Part shown: positions 63,940 through 64,000 of the stretch, one piece after another | Layout of the letters: every line of letters begins with the position of its first letter | Numbering within the stretch: position 1 is the stretch's first letter | NCBI GenBank assembly: GCA_043228905.1 | Contig: JBHGNT010000100.1 | Coordinates: 1-64,000, forward strand | Direction: 5' to 3' | Length of the DNA stretch: 64,000 bases | Origin: Azolla caroliniana | Taxonomy: Eukaryota > Polypodiophyta | Notes under the pieces: generated by a model | The model's input: the letters and a program-made list of their open reading frames with translations, nothing else | What the model was told of the DNA's origin: nothing | Database searches by the model: none | Position numbers and translations under genes: made by a program

Positions 63940-64000
63940 ATGGCCACCGTTAGCGCTGAAGAGTATCAATCCGTTTTCTCGGAATTTCAATGCTTGAAAG
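63940..64000 (+). CDS. Start of an unidentified open reading frame, cut by the window edge
   Basis: ATG at 63940 is followed by GCC, a favourable plant start context, and the frame stays open for 20 codons to the end of the window. The visible N-terminus begins MATVSAEEYQ and is mildly acidic, with no signal peptide or organelle-targeting character. The preceding CT-rich leader, TATA-like box and heat-shock-element-like cluster all lie upstream in the same orientation, which supports a real gene. Twenty codons are too few to name a family. A retrotransposon Gag start is an alternative, although I see no tRNA primer-binding site between the promoter region and this ATG. Confidence 0.4.
   Translation, partial: MATVSAEEYQSVFSEFQCLK

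Overview
This window is almost entirely one tandem satellite array. Positions 1-63387 hold about 355 complete monomers plus a partial monomer at each end; the array runs off the left edge. The right edge, 63388-64000, is unique flanking DNA with a tRNA-like fragment, a very strong heat-shock-element-like cluster, a TATA-like box, a pyrimidine-rich leader and the first 20 codons of a possible gene. The window looks like the edge of a large (peri)centromeric or other heterochromatic block in a eukaryote. A plant is most likely: the length is nucleosome-like, the tRNA-derived A/B-box fragment resembles plant SINE heads, and the promoter and CT-rich leader look plant-like. I could not identify the species from sequence alone.

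Monomer spacing is extraordinarily regular. Using the conserved junction before ATATTTGAAC or ATGTTTGAAC as the phase mark, I count 316 monomers of 178 bp, 36 of 179 bp (one shared 1-bp insertion allele), two of 168 bp and one of 140 bp. There are two subfamilies. A (1-51.06 kb and 52.33-53.90 kb) has CATATTTGAACACAG, CTCCCTCCTCAAGTTTGC and GTTGCTAGC. B (51.06-52.33 kb and 53.90-63.39 kb) has CATGTTTGAACACAAA, CTCACTCCTCAAATTTGG and GTTGTTAGC. B sits next to the unique flank.

Above the monomer level there is a layered higher-order structure. Near-identical blocks recur at spacings of 7832, 5874, 2136, 1960, 13365, 3386 (three tandem copies), 1070, 3919, 2839, 890/712 and 534 bp. Private mutations travel with the blocks, so these are recent segmental duplications or unequal exchanges, not independent variation.

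No protein-coding gene is supported inside the array. Short ORFs recur on both strands only because one monomer repeats. A 178-bp period is not a multiple of 3, so no frame can stay open across monomers. The only plausible gene begins at 63940 and runs off the right edge, downstream of the heat-shock-element-like cluster at 63510-63557.
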